Below are positions 17,715-26,200 of a DNA stretch of 32,519 nucleotides, piece after piece. Below the pieces are notes generated by a model. It ran no database searches. It saw only the letters and a list, made by a program, of their open reading frames with translations, and had not been told where the DNA came from. Positions within the stretch are counted from its first letter, which is position 1, and each line of letters opens with the position of its first letter. The stretch covers positions 1-32,519 of the forward strand of contig JAHFTC010000024.1 of NCBI GenBank assembly GCA_023269585.1. Direction: 5' to 3'. The position numbers and the translations under genes are program-made. Source of the DNA: Opitutaceae bacterium (GTDB lineage Bacteria; Verrucomicrobiota; Verrucomicrobiia; Opitutales; Opitutaceae).

Positions 17715-18851
17715 CTAGGCGGCGCTGCCGGTTTGGCCGAGCAGCTTGAGCAGATGCGCTGCCGTGTCCCGCCCCGCGACACGTGCGGCGTACCGGCGTT
17801 GGCGTTCGGCGATGGCGAACCACGCGCGGGACCCATCGGCGAGCAGGCCGGAAATCGCGGCCGGCAGGGCGGGGATTTCACGGCAGATGATTCCGAGGCC
17901 GCGGCTTTCGATCCAGCCCGGGTTGCCCGCTTCCTGCCCGGGGACGTGCCCGGTGATGATGAGCGGCAGGCCGCAGCTGACCGACTCCAGCAGCGTGTTC
18001 GGGCCGGCGCGGGTGATGAGCAGATCGTGCTCGCCCATGTGGCGCTCCATGTCGGTCACGTAGCCGGGAAGCATGACGCGGGTTCCGACCTGATCGGCGA
18101 ACGCGGCCGCCAGCGAGGCCTTCAGGCGGTCGTCGCGACCGGTGATCACCGTGACGCGCGCTCCGGCGATGCCGAGCAGGGTGCCGACGAGTTTGCGCGT
18201 GCGGGTTTTCGGGAAGGCGTTGGCAAAAACGAGGATGCCGAGCGGTTCGCCGGCTTGGCGGCGCGCGATCCGCCGGTCGAATACCTCGGGGGGCGTCTCG
18301 AAACGGCGGCGGATCGGGAAGCCGAGTTCCGCCACGGCCGCGGCCGGGATGCCCATCTCCGCGAGCTTCGCGGTCGCCTCGGACGTGGGGCTGATCGTGC
18401 AGCTGCTGCGTTTGTCGACCCAGAGCGACGAGAAGGTGACGAGGTCGGCGATGAGCGAGACGAAGGGGATCTTGAGCCCGCGTTTCTCCAGGAGATCGAG
18501 GGCGCAGCCGACGAAGCCGGGGTGCACGCTCACGATCAGGTCGGGTTGGTAGTCGCGGACCAACTTGATGAACCGCGTCTCCATGCTGCCCTTCGAGAAC
18601 CAGTTGAGCACGCCGGGGAAACGGTGGCTCCACGCGAAGAACCAGCCCCAGGCGAATGGAGCGTGCGTGATCAACGGGATGTACGACTTCTCGACGGCCG
18701 TGCCCACGATCGGGAAAAAGTCGAAGGCGTTCGCCGTGCGCACCTCCACCGTCGCGTCGAGCTCGTTGAGGTAGGTCGTCAGCGACTGCGCGATGCTCTT
18801 GTGGCCGTGGCCGGTGTGTTCGGACGACAGGAGTAGGATTCGTCGATTCAC
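17715..18851 (-). CDS. MGDG synthase/processive diacylglycerol glycosyltransferase-like protein (GT28)
   Basis: Protein of 378 residues from a GTG at 18851, giving VNRRILLLSSEHTGHGHKSI, the expected first strand and glycine-rich loop of MGDG-synthase/MurG-type enzymes; a longer open frame to 19127 has no such signature. N-terminal acceptor domain to about residue 170 (LIVSVHPGFVGCALDLL, FVSLIADLVTFSSLW). GT28 C-terminal donor domain: VFANAFPKTRT, VTVITGRDD, LPGYVTDMERHMGEHDLLIT, then RAGPNTLLESVSCGLPLII and PGQEAGNPGW, the UDP-sugar-binding region. It should transfer a sugar from a UDP-sugar to diacylglycerol at the inner membrane. UDP-sugar could come from the pyrophosphorylase/mutase pair 1-5 kb away. 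Exact sugar and processivity unknown. Confidence 0.85.
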   Translation of the reverse strand: MNRRILLLSSEHTGHGHKSIAQSLTTYLNELDATVEVRTANAFDFFPIVGTAVEKSYIPLITHAPFAWGWFFAWSHRFPGVLNWFSKGSMETRFIKLVRDYQPDLIVSVHPGFVGCALDLLEKRGLKIPFVSLIADLVTFSSLWVDKRSSCTISPTSEATAKLAEMGIPAAAVAELGFPIRRRFETPPEVFDRRIARRQAGEPLGILVFANAFPKTRTRKLVGTLLGIAGARVTVITGRDDRLKASLAAAFADQVGTRVMLPGYVTDMERHMGEHDLLITRAGPNTLLESVSCGLPLIITGHVPGQEAGNPGWIESRGLGIICREIPALPAAISGLLADGSRAWFAIAERQRRYAARVAGRDTAAHLLKLLGQTGSAA

Positions 18852-18902
18852 TGGGGGCGATTCGGGACGGGCCGCAGTGTGTTGTCGACGCGGAAGAGGG
18901 CG

Positions 18903-18920
18903 GTGAAACGGATTTGTCAC
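18903..18920 (+). promoter_or_regulatory. GGAT-centred motif upstream of the glycosyltransferase gene
   Basis: GTGAAACGGATTTGTCAC, 51 bp before the GTG start of the glycosyltransferase (which reads on the opposite strand). Its right part ACGGATTTGTCAC matches ACGGATCTGTTAC before the PAP2 gene at 11 of 13 positions. It is also an interrupted dyad (GTGA...TCAC). Candidate shared operator; unproven. Confidence 0.3.
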
Positions 18921-18987
18921 AATGGGGTGGTGGCGCTGCGCCTGGGGCGGGACGCGCGAGGGGAATAATTGCCCAGCTCCGACTTGT

Positions 18988-19009
18988 CGCCCGGCCCGCG
19001 GGCCGGGCG
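18988..19009. repeat. 22-bp perfect palindrome (CGCCCGGCCCG and its complement)
   Basis: The 11-base half CGCCCGGCCCG is followed immediately by its exact reverse complement, so there is no loop. Located 188 bp before the small regulator gene. May be a protein-binding site, a cruciform-prone dyad or part of a GC-rich dispersed repeat. Confidence 0.45.
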
Positions 19010-19196
19010 CGCAGGCTGCCTCGGGGGACCTGGGGGATTTCCCTCGCGGAAAGCGCTGCCCCTGTCCCCCGGCAAGTTTTGCTGCGGGCGGCGGCCGGTG
19101 GCGAAGGGCGGAGACCGCATGGCGCAATCGCCTTGTTGTTGATGGGGTTGCGCAAGACCCGCCGCCGCTGGCACGCGCGCTGCGCTAGCGATCACC

Positions 19197-19433
19197 ATGG
19201 CTACCACCGAAGTTCTCTCCCCCCACGCAACCACCCAGCGCACTGTCGCCACCGATCGCGCCATCGACGTGATCAACGGCCTGCCGCATCTGCCGCGCTT
19301 GGTGTTGCTGTTCACCCATTGCGAAGGGATGACGATGCGCGAGATCGGTCGGGCGCTCGGGGTGGGCGAACACCGCGTGCGGGCCATGCACGAGGAGGCG
19401 CTGCGGACGCTGCAGACCCGGCTCAGCGCCTGA
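19197..19433 (+). CDS. Stand-alone sigma-70 region-4-like helix-turn-helix protein
   Basis: Protein of 78 residues. Residues ~28-76 read LPHLPRLVLLFTHCEGMTMR, then EIGRALGVGEHRVRAMHEEA and LRTLQTRL, the pattern of sigma region 4 (LPxxxRxVLxLxxxEGxTxxEIAxxLGxxxxxVxxxxxxALxxL). Region 2 is missing, so it cannot be a normal sigma factor. It may bind -35-like elements, act as an anti-activator, or be a remnant of a FliA/RpoD-like factor. Start: the ATG at 19197, no ribosome-binding site visible. It is isolated, with gaps of 345 and 269 bp on either side. Confidence 0.7.
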   Translation: MATTEVLSPHATTQRTVATDRAIDVINGLPHLPRLVLLFTHCEGMTMREIGRALGVGEHRVRAMHEEALRTLQTRLSA

Positions 19434-19566
19434 GCCTAGCATGCAGTCGAGCGCCGAGCGGCGAGAGACGTGCGGCGAGGGTCCGACTGCCGAAGGCCGA
19501 TCTTGAGGACCGTTTGGCCCTATCGAGACTCGCGCATTGGACTGACGCGGTAGGGACGGCGCGCCT

Positions 19567-19587
19567 GACCTGAGCTTGTCGAAGGTC
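19567..19587. repeat. CTTCGACAAGCTCAGG-type dispersed repeat
   Basis: On the minus strand this reads ACCTTCGACAAGCTCAGG, a short imperfect palindrome (GACCT/AGGTC ends) found between genes in many unrelated environmental bacteria. It lies in the 269-bp gap (19434-19702) between the sigma-like gene and the 3' end of msrB; nothing else was recognised in that gap. Confidence 0.55.
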
Positions 19588-19702
19588 CGCCGCCGTCCGT
19601 TCGCTCGGCAAATCCCTCGGTTATGTTGAGGGAACGCCCGTCAGTCTATTCGGCGAAGATCAATAAGTGCGTTCAAGGGTGGTTTGACGCGCATCCGGCT
19701 TT

Positions 19703-20350
19703 TCACTTCGGCGGCGAAGCGGCCGGTTGGCCGGCTTGGGCCGCCCACGCGTCGTATTCGCCGCGTGGGGAGAAGCGGAGCGAGGCGGAGTTGATGCAGT
19801 AGCGCTGGCCGGTGGGCGGCGGACCGTCGTCGAAGCGGTGGCCGAGGTGCGAGCCGCAGACCGCACAGTGCACCTCGGTGCGCACCATGCCGTGGCTGGT
19901 GTCCGTGGTGGCGCCGATGAACGCCGGTTCGAGCGGCTGCCAGTAGCTCGGCCAGCCGGTGCCGGAGTTGAACTTGTGGCGCGAGTCGAACAGCGGCGCA
20001 TCGCAGCCCACGCACACGAAGACTCCGTCGCCGTGGAAATTCCAGTAGGCGTTGTCGAAGGGCGGCTCGGTGCCCTGTTGGCGGGCGACGCGGTATTGGT
20101 GGGGGGCGAGGCGCGCCCGCCACTCGGCCTCGGTGCGACGGACCTTGGTCTTGGACAGGTCGATCACGACCTGCGAGGGCAGGCCGCAGGCGGAGCGGGC
20201 GGCGACGGCGCAGGCGGCCGGGGCCGGTTCGGAGCCGGAGGGGGAAGACGGGGTGGCGGACATGGCGGGGCTGGTGGCGAAACTGCTGGCGCGGAGAAGG
20301 AGGAGGAGCGGCAGGACCTGAAGGATCGTGCGGCAGGCGGTGGCAGGCAT
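19703..20350 (-). CDS. msrB: Peptide-methionine (R)-S-oxide reductase, exported
   Basis: Reduces methionine-R-sulfoxide in proteins. 215 residues: an N-terminal hydrophobic signal (RTILQVLPLLLLLRASSFA), a Pro/Ala-rich linker, and a complete MsrB domain from about residue 65 (SKTKVRRTEAEWRARLAP). Zinc ligands: C113/C116 (CVGC) and C162/C165 (CAVC). Catalytic residue: C185 in RYCINSASLRF. Other family blocks: FNSGTGWPSYWQP and GHRFDDGPPPTG. The start gives MPATACRTIL with a normal signal, so it is periplasmic or membrane-anchored and repairs oxidised envelope proteins. Divergent from the hybrid kinase gene at 20519 (168-bp gap). In many bacteria exported MsrB uses a membrane electron donor; none is seen here. 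Confidence 0.95.
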   Translation of the reverse strand: MPATACRTILQVLPLLLLLRASSFATSPAMSATPSSPSGSEPAPAACAVAARSACGLPSQVVIDLSKTKVRRTEAEWRARLAPHQYRVARQQGTEPPFDNAYWNFHGDGVFVCVGCDAPLFDSRHKFNSGTGWPSYWQPLEPAFIGATTDTSHGMVRTEVHCAVCGSHLGHRFDDGPPPTGQRYCINSASLRFSPRGEYDAWAAQAGQPAASPPK

Positions 20351-20518
20351 CGTGGGGCAGAGATAGGCGAAAACGCTCGGTTGCCAAACGGCCCCGTGCT
20401 TCGGTCGCGGCCGGGAACGCCAAGCGCCGGCTCAAGCCCGCCGGCCAAAGGCCGATGATCCGTGGACCGGCGCAGCCTTCCGCGTGCGCCGGACAAAAAA
20501 CGCTTTGTTGATGGAAAG

Positions 20519-23248
20519 ATGATCCGGTTCTCCCGCCCCTCTGGCCGCGGTCGCGTCGTTCCTTCGGGACCGACCCGGCGGGGATGCGTCGGGCGCCTGC
20601 TGGCGGCCGTTTTTGCGGTGGGCGTGGCGTCCCTGTTCGGCGAACCGCCGGCGGATGCAACGAGACCGAATGTGCTGGTCGTGTTGTCCTACCATGTGGG
20701 CATGGAGTGGGAGGACGAGGTGCTGAAGGGGCTCCGTGCGCGGGTGGGTGAGCGGGCGGATCTGGTGCTGCTCCAGCTCGACGTGAAACGTTTCCCGAAA
20801 CCCGGACGCGAGCGGGCGATGGAGGCGAACTTCGTGAGCAAGGCGGCGATGAGCCGGCCGGCGGTGGTCGTGGCGATCGACGATTACGCCTACGAGTTCG
20901 TGCAGGAACGGCGCGCGCTCCTGCACGATTCGGTGCCGCTGCTCTTTGGCGGGGTGAACTTTCTAGCGGGTGATCCGCCGCCGCGCACGGGCGGCGTGGT
21001 GGAGGCGATCGACATCGGCGGCACGCTCGCTCTCGCGCGGAGGCTGCTGCCGCTGAGCCGAAGGCTGGTCGTGGTCAACGATAGCACCGAGACCGGGCGG
21101 GCCAACGAGGCCACGCTGGTCCAGGTCCTGGCAGCGCAACCCGGTGACTGGGAAGTGCTGCGGCTCGGCGCGGGCACCTTTGCGGAGACCGAGGCCGCCC
21201 TGGCCGGGCTCGACCCGGTTCGTGATGCCGTCCTGCTGCTGTCATGGAATTTGGATGCAACGGGTGTGGCGCGCACCTACGAGGAGGCCGTGCGGGCGGC
21301 GCGGGCGGCGAGTCCGGCCCCGCTCTTCGGGGTGTGGGGCTTCTATTTCGGCCACGGCCTGCTCGGGGGCGCCCTGTTGGACGGCCAAGTGCACGGCCGG
21401 GAGGTGGGCGACCTGTTGGCGTTGGCGCTCGAGCGCGCGGACGGCAGCCCTCTGCCCCTGGTTGCACGTTGCCGCACCGAGCTGCGGATCGACGACCGGG
21501 AGTTGCGCCGCTTCGGCATCGATCGGGCGCGGGTTCCGCCGGAGGCCCGGGTGGAATTCGTCGCCTACTCGTTTTGGCGGGAGCACTTCGCGCAGCTCGT
21601 GTTGGTGCTCGGAGTGATCACGGTGCAGGCCGTCCTGATCGCCTGGCTGCTCTGGCTGCGCCGTCGGCAGCGCGCCACGGAGCGCCGGCTGCGGGCGAGC
21701 GAGGCCGACCTGCGGCATACCCTCGATTCGATCGGCGATGCGGTGGTGGTGGTGGATCCCCGGGGGACGATCCTGCGGATGAACCCCGTGGCCGAGCGCC
21801 TGACCGGTCGCGCCGCTGCGGCCGCCATCGGCCGGCCGTTGGCCGAGGTGTTGCACCTGCGGGCCGCCGAAGGCGGGGCGCCGCTCGCCGACCCCGTGGC
21901 GCGGGCGCTGGTCCGGTCGCCGGCCGAGCATGTGCCGCAGCGCGCGGTGCTCGCAGGCGCCGGCGGTCCGGCGCGGATACTCGAATACAGCGCGGCGCCC
22001 GTGCACGATGTCGACGGCGGACTGCGCGGTGCCGTGCTCGCCCTGCGCGACGTCACGCTCCAACAGCGCACCGAGGCGCAGTTGCGCCAGGCCCAGAAGA
22101 CCGAGGCGGTGGGCCGCCTGGTGGGCGGGGTGGCGCACGACTTCAACAACCTGCTGCTGGTGATTCGCGGCAGTGTGGAGCTGGCCCGCCAGCCGGGCTC
22201 CGAAGCGGGGGAGACGGCGGACTACCTGCGCGAGATCGATGAGGCGGCGCAACGCGCCGCCGAGCTTACGCGCCAGCTGCTGGCGTTCGGCCGCCAGCAG
22301 CGCCTGCAGGTGCGTCCGGTGGACCTCGCCCTGCTGCTCGATGCGACGCTCAAGATGGTCCGCCGCGTCCTGCCCGAGACGATCTCCGTGGAACGGCGCG
22401 GCGCGGCTGCGGGCTGCTGGGCCCGGGTCGATGCCGGCCAGATCGAACAGGTGGTCGTGAACCTGTGCGTGAACGCCCGCGACGCCCTGCCCGCGGGCGG
22501 GCGGATCGTCCTCGAGCTCGTGCCGACGTTGCTCGCCGAGACGGACCTGGCGACCAATCCGCTGGCACGTCCCGGCTCCTACCAGATGGTGGCCGTGACC
22601 GATGATGGCGTGGGCATGGATGCGGAAACCCAGCGGCGGATCTTCGAGCCGTTCTTCAGCACCAAACCGGTGGGGCGGGGAACGGGTCTCGGCCTCTCGG
22701 TGGTGCAGGGGATCGTGCAACAGCACGAGGGCTGGATCGGCGTGCAGAGCGAGCCGGGCCGTGGCACGACCTTCCGGGTGTATCTGCCCGCTACCGACGC
22801 TCCGGCCCCTCCGGTGGAGCGGCCCGCGGTGGCGGCCGCCGGGCGCCCCGGCTCCGGCGAGAGTGCGACCGTGCTGCTGGCCGAGGATGATCCGGCGGTG
22901 CGCCGCATCGCCGGCGGCGTGCTGCGCAGCCACGGTTACCAGGTGCTCGAGGTGGGCGACGGCGAGGAGGCCTGCAACACGGCGGCGGCGCACACCGGGA
23001 CCATCGATGTCGCGGTGCTCGACGTCGTGATGCCGCGGATGAGCGGCCCGGAGGCCGCGCGCCGCCTCCAGCGCATGCGCCCGGGGCTGCCGATTCTCCT
23101 TTGTTCGGGCTACTCGGGCATGATGCCGAAGGAAACCACGGTGGCCCCGGACTGGCAGTGGCTGGCCAAACCCTACCCCGTCGCGGACCTGCTCGAACGG
23201 GTGCACCGGATGCTGGGCGCGGGCGTGGCGACCACGCAACCGGAGTGA
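20519..23248 (+). CDS. Hybrid histidine kinase with periplasmic-binding-protein-like sensor
   Basis: About 909 residues from the ATG at 20519 (GGAAAG just upstream); an in-frame GTG at 20462 adds 19 charged residues and is less likely. Signal-like segment (GRLLAAVFAVGVASLFGEPP), then a periplasmic domain (residues ~50-345) with alternating strands and helices like ABC substrate-binding proteins (RPNVLVVLSYHVGMEWEDEV, VVVAIDDYAYEFVQ, VPLLFGGVNF, RLVVVNDSTETGR, LFGVWGFYFGHGLLGGAL). One membrane helix near 360-381 (LVLVLGVITVQAVLIAWLL), one PAS domain (~400-525), HisKA with H540 in GGVAHDFNNLL (CckA-like), HATPase boxes (NLCVNARDALP, DDGVGMD, GTGLGLSV), and a receiver with D835 in AVLDVVMPRMSG. 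No output domain. Convergent with the multi-PAS kinase pair, 47 bp apart. Confidence 0.93.
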   Translation: MIRFSRPSGRGRVVPSGPTRRGCVGRLLAAVFAVGVASLFGEPPADATRPNVLVVLSYHVGMEWEDEVLKGLRARVGERADLVLLQLDVKRFPKPGRERAMEANFVSKAAMSRPAVVVAIDDYAYEFVQERRALLHDSVPLLFGGVNFLAGDPPPRTGGVVEAIDIGGTLALARRLLPLSRRLVVVNDSTETGRANEATLVQVLAAQPGDWEVLRLGAGTFAETEAALAGLDPVRDAVLLLSWNLDATGVARTYEEAVRAARAASPAPLFGVWGFYFGHGLLGGALLDGQVHGREVGDLLALALERADGSPLPLVARCRTELRIDDRELRRFGIDRARVPPEARVEFVAYSFWREHFAQLVLVLGVITVQAVLIAWLLWLRRRQRATERRLRASEADLRHTLDSIGDAVVVVDPRGTILRMNPVAERLTGRAAAAAIGRPLAEVLHLRAAEGGAPLADPVARALVRSPAEHVPQRAVLAGAGGPARILEYSAAPVHDVDGGLRGAVLALRDVTLQQRTEAQLRQAQKTEAVGRLVGGVAHDFNNLLLVIRGSVELARQPGSEAGETADYLREIDEAAQRAAELTRQLLAFGRQQRLQVRPVDLALLLDATLKMVRRVLPETISVERRGAAAGCWARVDAGQIEQVVVNLCVNARDALPAGGRIVLELVPTLLAETDLATNPLARPGSYQMVAVTDDGVGMDAETQRRIFEPFFSTKPVGRGTGLGLSVVQGIVQQHEGWIGVQSEPGRGTTFRVYLPATDAPAPPVERPAVAAAGRPGSGESATVLLAEDDPAVRRIAGGVLRSHGYQVLEVGDGEEACNTAAAHTGTIDVAVLDVVMPRMSGPEAARRLQRMRPGLPILLCSGYSGMMPKETTVAPDWQWLAKPYPVADLLERVHRMLGAGVATTQPE

Positions 23249-23295
23249 CGCCGGCGCGACCGGCCGCGGACCACCGCCGCCGACGGGGCGCCCGT

Positions 23296-26200
23296 TTAGC
23301 CCGCGGCGCGGGCGAGGCCGTTCTGTACGAAGGCGAGGAGCTGCGCGGTGCTGAACGGTTTCTGCAGCATGGGCCGCGCGGCGGTCTCGACGTCCTTCAC
23401 GTAACCGCTCATCAACAACACCGGCAGGCGTGGCCAACGCGCGGCGACCCGCTCGGCCAGCTCGGCGCCGTCGACTCCGCCGGGCATGACGACGTCGCTG
23501 AGCACGAGATCGACCGCCGCCGCCTCCTGCCCGAGCAGCGCCAACCCCTCGGTGCCGGAGGTGGCGAGGAGCACGCGATACCCTGCCTTTTTGAGGGTTC
23601 GGTCGATGATGGTCCGCACGGCGGCATCGTCCTCGACCACGAGGACGACGGCGGGGCGGGACGCTCCGAGGGCGAGGGAGAGGGCTGGTGCGGGCGCGCC
23701 GGCCGCGGCGGCCAACGGCAGGTAGACATGGAAGGAGGTGCCACGGCCGACCTCGCTCTCCAGGGCCAGGCCGCCGCGGTGCTGTTGCACGATCGCCAGC
23801 ACGGTCGAGAGGCCGAGGCCGGTGCCCTGGCCGGTGGGCTTGGTGGTGAAGAAGGGTTCGAAGATGCGCTGGCGCAGTTCCGCCGCGATGCCGGTGCCGG
23901 TGTCCTGCACGAGCAGGGTGGCGTAGTCACCCGGCGAGCACAGACAGCGCGCGGCGGCCGTCTCGTCGAGGGTGGCCCGTCCCGTGCGCAGGGTGAGCGT
24001 GCCGCCGCGCGGCATGGCGTCGCGGGCGTTGACGACGAGGTTCATCGCGATCTGCTCGACCATGTTGATGTCGGCCAGGATCGGGAGCGGCTCCGGGGCG
24101 GGTTCGACGGCGAGCTCGATGTTTTCGCCGATGATGCGGCGCAGGAGCTTCACGTGGTCGGCCACGATCGTCCGCAGGTCGCACGGCGCCGGCAGGCAGG
24201 GCTGTTTGCGGGCGAAGAGCAGCAGTTGGCGGGTGAGCGCGGCGGCGCGGCGGCCGGCACCCTGGATCTGCTCGAGCTGCTCGCGGGCGTGGTCGGTGAG
24301 CGTGGGTGCCTCGAGCAGGAGGTCGGCGTTGCCGATGATGGCGACGAGCAGGTTGTTGAAGTCATGCGCCACGCCGCCGGCCAGCTGGCCGAAGACCTCC
24401 ATCTTCTGCGCCTGGCGCAGCTGCTCCTCGAGACGGTGCCGCTCGGTGACGTCGCGCAGGACCGACAGGACGGTCGGCCGGCCGCCGAGTTCGAAGACGC
24501 GGGCGTTGATCTCGACGGGGATGCGGCGGCCGTTGCGCGCCACGACCTGCATGTCGAAGAGGGCGTGGTGTTCCTGCCGGAGCCGGGCGACGATCGCCGG
24601 CTCGCGGTCGGCCCAGTCGGGGGCGTTGAGGTCGGCCGGGAACTTGGCGAGCAGCTCCTCGCGGGTGTAACCGAGGAGCTGGCACGCAATGTCGTTGACT
24701 TGGGAGAAGCAGTCGGGCCGGCCGTCGGGCCCGAAGCCGTGGACGAAGAGCGCGTCGTTGCCGGCGTTGAAGAGCAGACGGAATTGCTCCTCGCTCTGGC
24801 GCAGCGCGGCGGCGGCGCGTTCGCGCTCGGTGATGTCGACGAAGAAGACGACGACGCGCCCGCGGCCGATGGGCAGGGCGTGCACGTCGAAGGCGCCGCT
24901 GATGCCGCCCTCGTCGTAGCGGACCTGGGCGCAGTGGTACGGCCGGGCCTCGGTGACGACTCGCCGGTACGTCTCGGGGATGTCGGTGCCGTGGAGGCCA
25001 GGAAACGCCTCCAGAATGTCGCGACCGACGAGCGCGCGGTGGTCGAGATGGAGGATGGTGTCGGCCGAGGCATTGGCCCCTCGGAACACGAGCCGGCCGT
25101 CGGGCTGCAGTCCGTAGAGGTGGGAGCCGAAGGGCGCGTGGTCGACGATGCTGCGCAGGCGTTCCTCGTTTTCGCGCAGGAGGTCGTCGGCGAGCTGCCG
25201 GTCGGTGATGTCCTCGATGGTGGCGACGACGCCCTCGGCCTTGCCGCGCGGGTCGAAGAGCGGGGCGGCGTTGATCGTGAGCAGGACGCGGCGGCCCGAC
25301 TGCCATTGCAGGAGGTGATGGATCCCGCGGACGGGCCGGCCGGTGGCCAGGACCCGGCGGAAGGTGCGCTCTGCCTCCGGGACGGGCGAGCCGTCGGGTT
25401 GGCATAGGTCCCATTCGGCCGGGGCGTACAGGTTGTCCCGGGCGGGGTCGCGGCGCAGGTCGAGGATGCGCTCGGCCTCGGCGTTGGCGAAGACGACTTC
25501 GCCGGCGAGGTCGACGACGAGGATGCCGGAGGGACTGGTCTCGACGAGCCGGGCGACGAGGTCGCGCTCCTTGGCGAGGGCGTGCTCAGTCTGGCGGCGC
25601 TCGGTGATGTCGATGCCGAAGGAGATGGTGCCGACGATGCCGCTCGCCTCCCGCAGGGCGCCGTTGCGCCAGACGATGATGCGCTCCCGGCCGTCCTTGG
25701 TGAGGATTGGATTCTCGAAATGCTCGGGCAGGCCGCCGGCGGCGAGTCGTTCGAACTCGGCCCACACGTGCGGGTAGCGGTCGCGGGGCACGAGGGTCTC
25801 GAACCAGTTGCGACCGGCGAGCTCGGCGGCGGTGTAGCCGGTGACGGCCTCGGCCGTGGCGTTGAAGACGATGATGCCGCCCTTGGTGTCGAGGCAGATG
25901 ATGAGGGCGTTGGCGGTGGCGATGAGGCGTTCGGCGAAATCCTTGGCCCGGCAGAGGGCGAGTTCGGCCAGCTTGTGCTCGGTGATGTCGACGTGGGTAC
26001 CGATCAGGCGCAGCGGGTTCCCGGCGGGGTCGCGGCCGGTGAGCCGGCCGCGGCTGAGCATCCAGCGCCAGGAGCCGTCCTTGGCGCGCAGGCGGGTTTC
26101 GATGCTGTGCTCCTCGGCCTGGCGGCCGAAGTAGCGGGCCATCGCCTTCTCGGCGACGGGCCGGTCGTCGGGATGCAGCAACGAGCGCCAGGTCTCGAGC

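Larger units (their letters stand above)
18852..19196. other. 345-bp divergent gap with perfect GC palindrome
   Basis: Lies between the glycosyltransferase gene (minus) and the sigma-region-4-like gene (plus). It contains the GGAT-centred motif at 18903-18920, a 22-bp perfect palindrome at 18988-19009 and no convincing coding frame. Both flanking promoters must be here or just inside; I cannot identify -10/-35 boxes with confidence. Confidence 0.5.

Noticed and set aside
17495..17749. 84-codon frame with EPKRP/EPQGP repeats
   Set aside because: Not called as a gene: start lies in a hairpin arm, no ribosome-binding site, overlap with the glycosyltransferase end. Kept as a finding because the repeat unit is a multiple of three.
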